64,000 bases of DNA from Terriglobales bacterium (GTDB lineage: Bacteria > Acidobacteriota > Terriglobia > Terriglobales > Acidobacteriaceae): the NCBI GenBank assembly GCA_035764005.1, contig DASTZZ010000125.1, positions 1-64,000 on the forward strand, read 5' to 3'. The position numbers were made by a program, and so were the translations under genes. A model generated the notes under the pieces. The model worked only from the letters and a program-made list of their open reading frames with translations, searched no databases and was not told where the DNA came from. Below are positions 61,399 through 64,000 of the stretch, piece by piece; position 1 is the first letter of the stretch, and the number at the start of each line of letters is the position of its first letter.

Positions 61399-61618
61399 TC
61401 CTATGTCCTGTTCGTCAGGAAGGCGTCGTTCCCGTCTCGAGGCTATTCGATAGATTTGAGAATTAGCCGCTGCGATGCGGAATTATCGAACTTCGCAGCA
61501 ATATCCTGACGGACCCGGCCATCGTAATCCGGTGATAGTCTCGACCTCCCAGTGGCGATTCTGAGCACAGGGGCATGCCTCAGCAAAGATGGAAGCAAGA
61601 GAAACGTACAAAACTGCG

Positions 61619-62107
61619 ATGACTTCAAGACCTACGATCGTCGGACTCATATCCGACACACACGGACTCCTTCGTCCCGAAGTGGTAAACGCGCTGCGTG
61701 GGTCTCACGCAATCATTCACGCCGGCGATGTAGGGCGCGAAGAGATCGTTCGCGAGCTGGAGAAGATTGCGCCTGTGACCGTCGTTCGCGGCAATATTGA
61801 TACGAGTGCATGGTCACGCAAGCTGCCGGCGACGAATGTTCTGGAAATCGCTGGAACGAGCATCTACGTACTTCATAACATCGATGAACTCGATCTCGAC
61901 CCGGGCTCCGCCGGATTTTCAGGCGTGATTTTCGGTCACTCGCATAGACCGCTGATCGAACAGCGCAAAGGCGTTCTCTTCGTCAATCCAGGCAGTGCAG
62001 GACCACGCCGGTTCAATTTGCCGACCTCCGTTGGGCGATTGGTGATCGAAAATGCAATCCTCGCTCCTGAACTGATCACATTCGCACTAGGTGATACTAA
62101 AAAGTGA
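61619..62107 (+). CDS. YfcE/MJ0936-family metallophosphoesterase
   Basis: A 162-residue phosphodiesterase-like enzyme. Metal motifs are GLISDTHG, HAGDVG, RGNID and GHSHRP, in the standard order of calcineurin-like phosphoesterases. The absence of a long insertion fits YfcE-type enzymes, which hydrolyse phosphodiester bonds in small molecules. An in-frame Met 10 codons upstream is an alternative start. The gene is single and the catalytic set is complete. Confidence 0.92.
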   Translation: MTSRPTIVGLISDTHGLLRPEVVNALRGSHAIIHAGDVGREEIVRELEKIAPVTVVRGNIDTSAWSRKLPATNVLEIAGTSIYVLHNIDELDLDPGSAGFSGVIFGHSHRPLIEQRKGVLFVNPGSAGPRRFNLPTSVGRLVIENAILAPELITFALGDTKK

Positions 62108-62271
62108 TTCATTAAGTTGGATGTATGAACCGGCGCGCGTCACAGCCCATGCTTCTTGTGATAAAGCACGGGGCAAACCTGAAGCGAGGACAAAATTAGA
62201 ATGCGTTCGCTATCCCGGCTTGCGTCCCTGGGTGTTTCGGACGTTCCTGAGTCGGTCATTTGATTAATGCC

Positions 62272-62730
62272 TCAAACGACATCGGCATCGCGCTTCATGT
62301 AGAACTTGCGATCGTGTTCATGTGTGACTCGGAAGCCAAGGCGCTCGTAAAGTCGGCGCGCAGGATTGATTCGCACTACATTCAGGCGAACTGCAAGATT
62401 GAATGCAGCGGCTTCGCTAATCAATCGCTTCATCACCTCGGTACCGACGCCCCTACGCTGAAACTTGTTGTCCACGAACAGCTGCCCGAGGAAAAGTCCA
62501 TCTTCTTCCCGGATGGTCTGCACCCAGCCTACATCGGTGCCGTCGAGCACTATGATGCGAACCTGCGTCGAGTTCCACTGCTGCCTCAAGTTAGTTTTTT
62601 GCGCGGTTCTGTCTAAATGTAGTTCCTCAATGATCCAACTCATTTCCTCGAAATAGAGACGCCGGCAGTACTCGAAATCGTGGTCGAGAGCTGGACGCAA
62701 TTCAATCTGCGCAGGTCTATTCTGTAGCAT
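62272..62730 (-). CDS. GNAT-family N-acetyltransferase
   Basis: A 152-residue acetyltransferase. IELRPALDHDFEYCRRLYFE is the first strand and helix. The acetyl-CoA-binding motif A is FVDNKFQRRGVGTEVMKRLI (the R-x-x-G-x-G/A loop as RRGVG), and NPARRLYERLGFRVTHEHDR is motif B. The substrate is unknown. It lies next to a quinone oxidoreductase-like gene but without evident coupling. Confidence 0.9.
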   Translation of the reverse strand: MLQNRPAQIELRPALDHDFEYCRRLYFEEMSWIIEELHLDRTAQKTNLRQQWNSTQVRIIVLDGTDVGWVQTIREEDGLFLGQLFVDNKFQRRGVGTEVMKRLISEAAAFNLAVRLNVVRINPARRLYERLGFRVTHEHDRKFYMKRDADVV

Positions 62731-62770
62731 TCAACAATCGCTTAACCCAGATCAAAATCGAGGACAGCCC

Positions 62771-63733
62771 TCACCGCGTCATGATCACCAAGCGACTGCG
62801 GAGTTGATCGCGCTGCCAGGCGTTTTCAACATCGGGAAGCGGGACCTTTTCGGTGTCTATATGAAGGTTCCCTTCTGCTGCATGCGCCATCACTTGCTGA
62901 AAAGCTTCAACCAAAATGTCGCGCGGCGGAATCCCGGCGGTGCCCATAATTGTTAGTGCCGTGCTACGCAGCACAGCTGCGGGAAGTGTGATGGTCGGCG
63001 CAGCGCTTTCTCCAGCCTGAACGAAGCGGGTTTCGCCTCCGATCGCTGCAAATTCTTTGCGGGTTATCGCAGCGAAAAATGCTTCCGCGGGAGCTCCCCA
63101 CAAGTAGTCGATCACCACCTGGAATCCCGTGCGTTCCCGCAGAAATGCTTCGGTGAGTTCACCGGCAGGCAATGCCAGAGAGATTGTCGCGTCGGCGCCG
63201 AGATCAGAGAGCGATTCCAGCGCCTCTTGATTGCGTCCCGCTGCAACGACCCGAGCAGCCCCAAGAAGCTTTGCAATCTTTACCGCCAGTTTACCGGTGA
63301 TCCCTGTCGCGCCAAGGATGAGGACGTTTTCACCTCGCGCTAACTTTGCGCGGTAGGCGAGTGAAAGCCACGCTGAGATGCCCGGGTTGGGCAGAGCTGC
63401 GGCAGTCGCGTCGTCCACATTGTCCGGAATTGGGAACGTGAAGGCACGCGGCACTACGGTACGCTCTGCCATTGCCCCGTGCGGTGGCCGGGACCCTCCG
63501 AAGAAGACCCGTTGCCCGTCATCGAGATGGCCTACTCCATCCGTGCCGCAAACGCGCGGCAGCTCGCGGCCGCTTGCAAAGTGCGCTCCGCTCGCAATTT
63601 GCTTGTCAACAGGCTTCAGCGATGCAGCGCGAACATGCACGATCGCTTCACTGTTTTTGTCACTAATGACCGGCTCTGGGAATTCTTCGTAACGAGGAAC
63701 CGTTCCAATCTTGTGCAGGACGGCAGCGTGCAT
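62771..63733 (-). CDS. Quinone-oxidoreductase-like medium-chain dehydrogenase
   Basis: A 320-residue member of the MDR superfamily. The N-terminal GroES-like domain begins MHAAVLHKIGTVPRYEEFPE. The cofactor domain has VLILGATGITGKLAVKIAKL, a variant of the NADPH-binding AxxGxxG motif, followed by VVAAGRNQEALESL. The structural and catalytic zinc Cys/His residues of alcohol dehydrogenases are absent, so it belongs to the zinc-free quinone-reductase-like branch. Length is normal. The substrate is unknown. Confidence 0.92.
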   Translation of the reverse strand: MHAAVLHKIGTVPRYEEFPEPVISDKNSEAIVHVRAASLKPVDKQIASGAHFASGRELPRVCGTDGVGHLDDGQRVFFGGSRPPHGAMAERTVVPRAFTFPIPDNVDDATAAALPNPGISAWLSLAYRAKLARGENVLILGATGITGKLAVKIAKLLGAARVVAAGRNQEALESLSDLGADATISLALPAGELTEAFLRERTGFQVVIDYLWGAPAEAFFAAITRKEFAAIGGETRFVQAGESAAPTITLPAAVLRSTALTIMGTAGIPPRDILVEAFQQVMAHAAEGNLHIDTEKVPLPDVENAWQRDQLRSRLVIMTR

Positions 63734-64000
63734 ACCCGTTCGCCCTCTCGACTTCTACTCTAAAGCCAGCGCCATTGAATTGCATGGTGAGGTTTTGGAC
63801 GCATGGGACGGCACAGTGTGCTCCTGAGTCGGGAAAGAATGAGAATATAGGCGTTAGTTTGAACCGGCTGCCCGAATTCAGCTATCGGCTGGGTATCTAC
63901 ATTCTTAATCAGGAACAAATCGCGACCTGCCCCTCCCGCTCAGTGCTTTCAGCGCTGCTGCTACCATAGCCCTGCCCTATCAGTGCGTAGGAGACGCTTT
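63734..64000. other. Gene-free end of the window
   Basis: I see no gene, RNA or repeat in the last 267 bases. It may contain the promoter of the oxidoreductase gene (first ~100 bases) and the start of the next region. Confidence 0.4.

Overview
The window looks like a chromosomal segment of a soil-type acidobacterium (Terriglobia-like). The evidence is two copies of the 'acidobacterial duplicated orphan permease' (ADOP) family, an Oar-like TonB-dependent receptor with an N-terminal carboxypeptidase-regulatory-like domain, many secreted proteins of acidobacterial type, a moderately GC-rich sequence, and long intergenic stretches full of short palindromic and word-like repeats. This placement rests on family recognition, not on a marker-gene tree. 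I saw no rRNA, tRNA, CRISPR array or complete insertion sequence.

Left accessory part (1-14.9 kb): the end of an unidentified gene, a REP-like palindrome cluster and a truncated ATP-dependent DNA ligase. These are followed by a four-gene co-directional cassette (1632-4778): a small helix-turn-helix protein, a membrane-anchored thioredoxin-like protein, a secreted protein, and a secreted protein with about 34 cysteines that carries two knottin-like cysteine repeats and EF-hand-like loops. Next come a MITE-like hairpin, a DUF2934-Hsp20 fusion, and a tandem duplication of di-heme cytochrome c peroxidase/MauG-type lipoproteins, including a 109-bp identical downstream flank. The rest of this part is repeats, a methyltransferase remnant, a VOC protein and a secreted Vps62-like protein.

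15-24 kb: an ADOP permease, then a tightly packed minus-strand operon of ECF sigma factor, zinc-finger anti-sigma factor, B-box/multi-spanning membrane protein, small membrane protein and a DUF4097/LiaF-like membrane protein. This looks like an envelope-stress regulon. A TPR protein and a VapBC-like toxin-antitoxin pair, probably leaderless, follow.

24.7-31.1 kb: the most unusual locus. It encodes a pilin-like subunit, a two-domain protein built of the same pilin fold, a PapD-like chaperone and a 1104-residue outer-membrane protein. The last combines a secretin-type N-terminal domain, a predicted beta-barrel, three SdrD_B/carboxypeptidase-regulatory-like domains and a proline-rich tail. It resembles a chaperone-usher pilus with a non-classical usher. 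A small secreted protein abuts it tail to tail.

32-43 kb: a MITE-like element with 49-bp inverted repeats, then mostly housekeeping genes: a MacB-type ABC transporter, guaA, kdsD, proS, a bifunctional PBP1 and a TPR protein. 43-51 kb: small secreted and zinc-ribbon proteins, YjbQ, a second ECF sigma/ChrR-like cupin anti-sigma pair, a methyltransferase, the second ADOP permease and a secreted beta-rich protein. 51-64 kb: tatD-metG divergent from argS, a pseudo-receiver protein, the Oar-like receptor, DinB, a YfcE-like phosphoesterase, a GNAT protein and a quinone-oxidoreductase-like enzyme.
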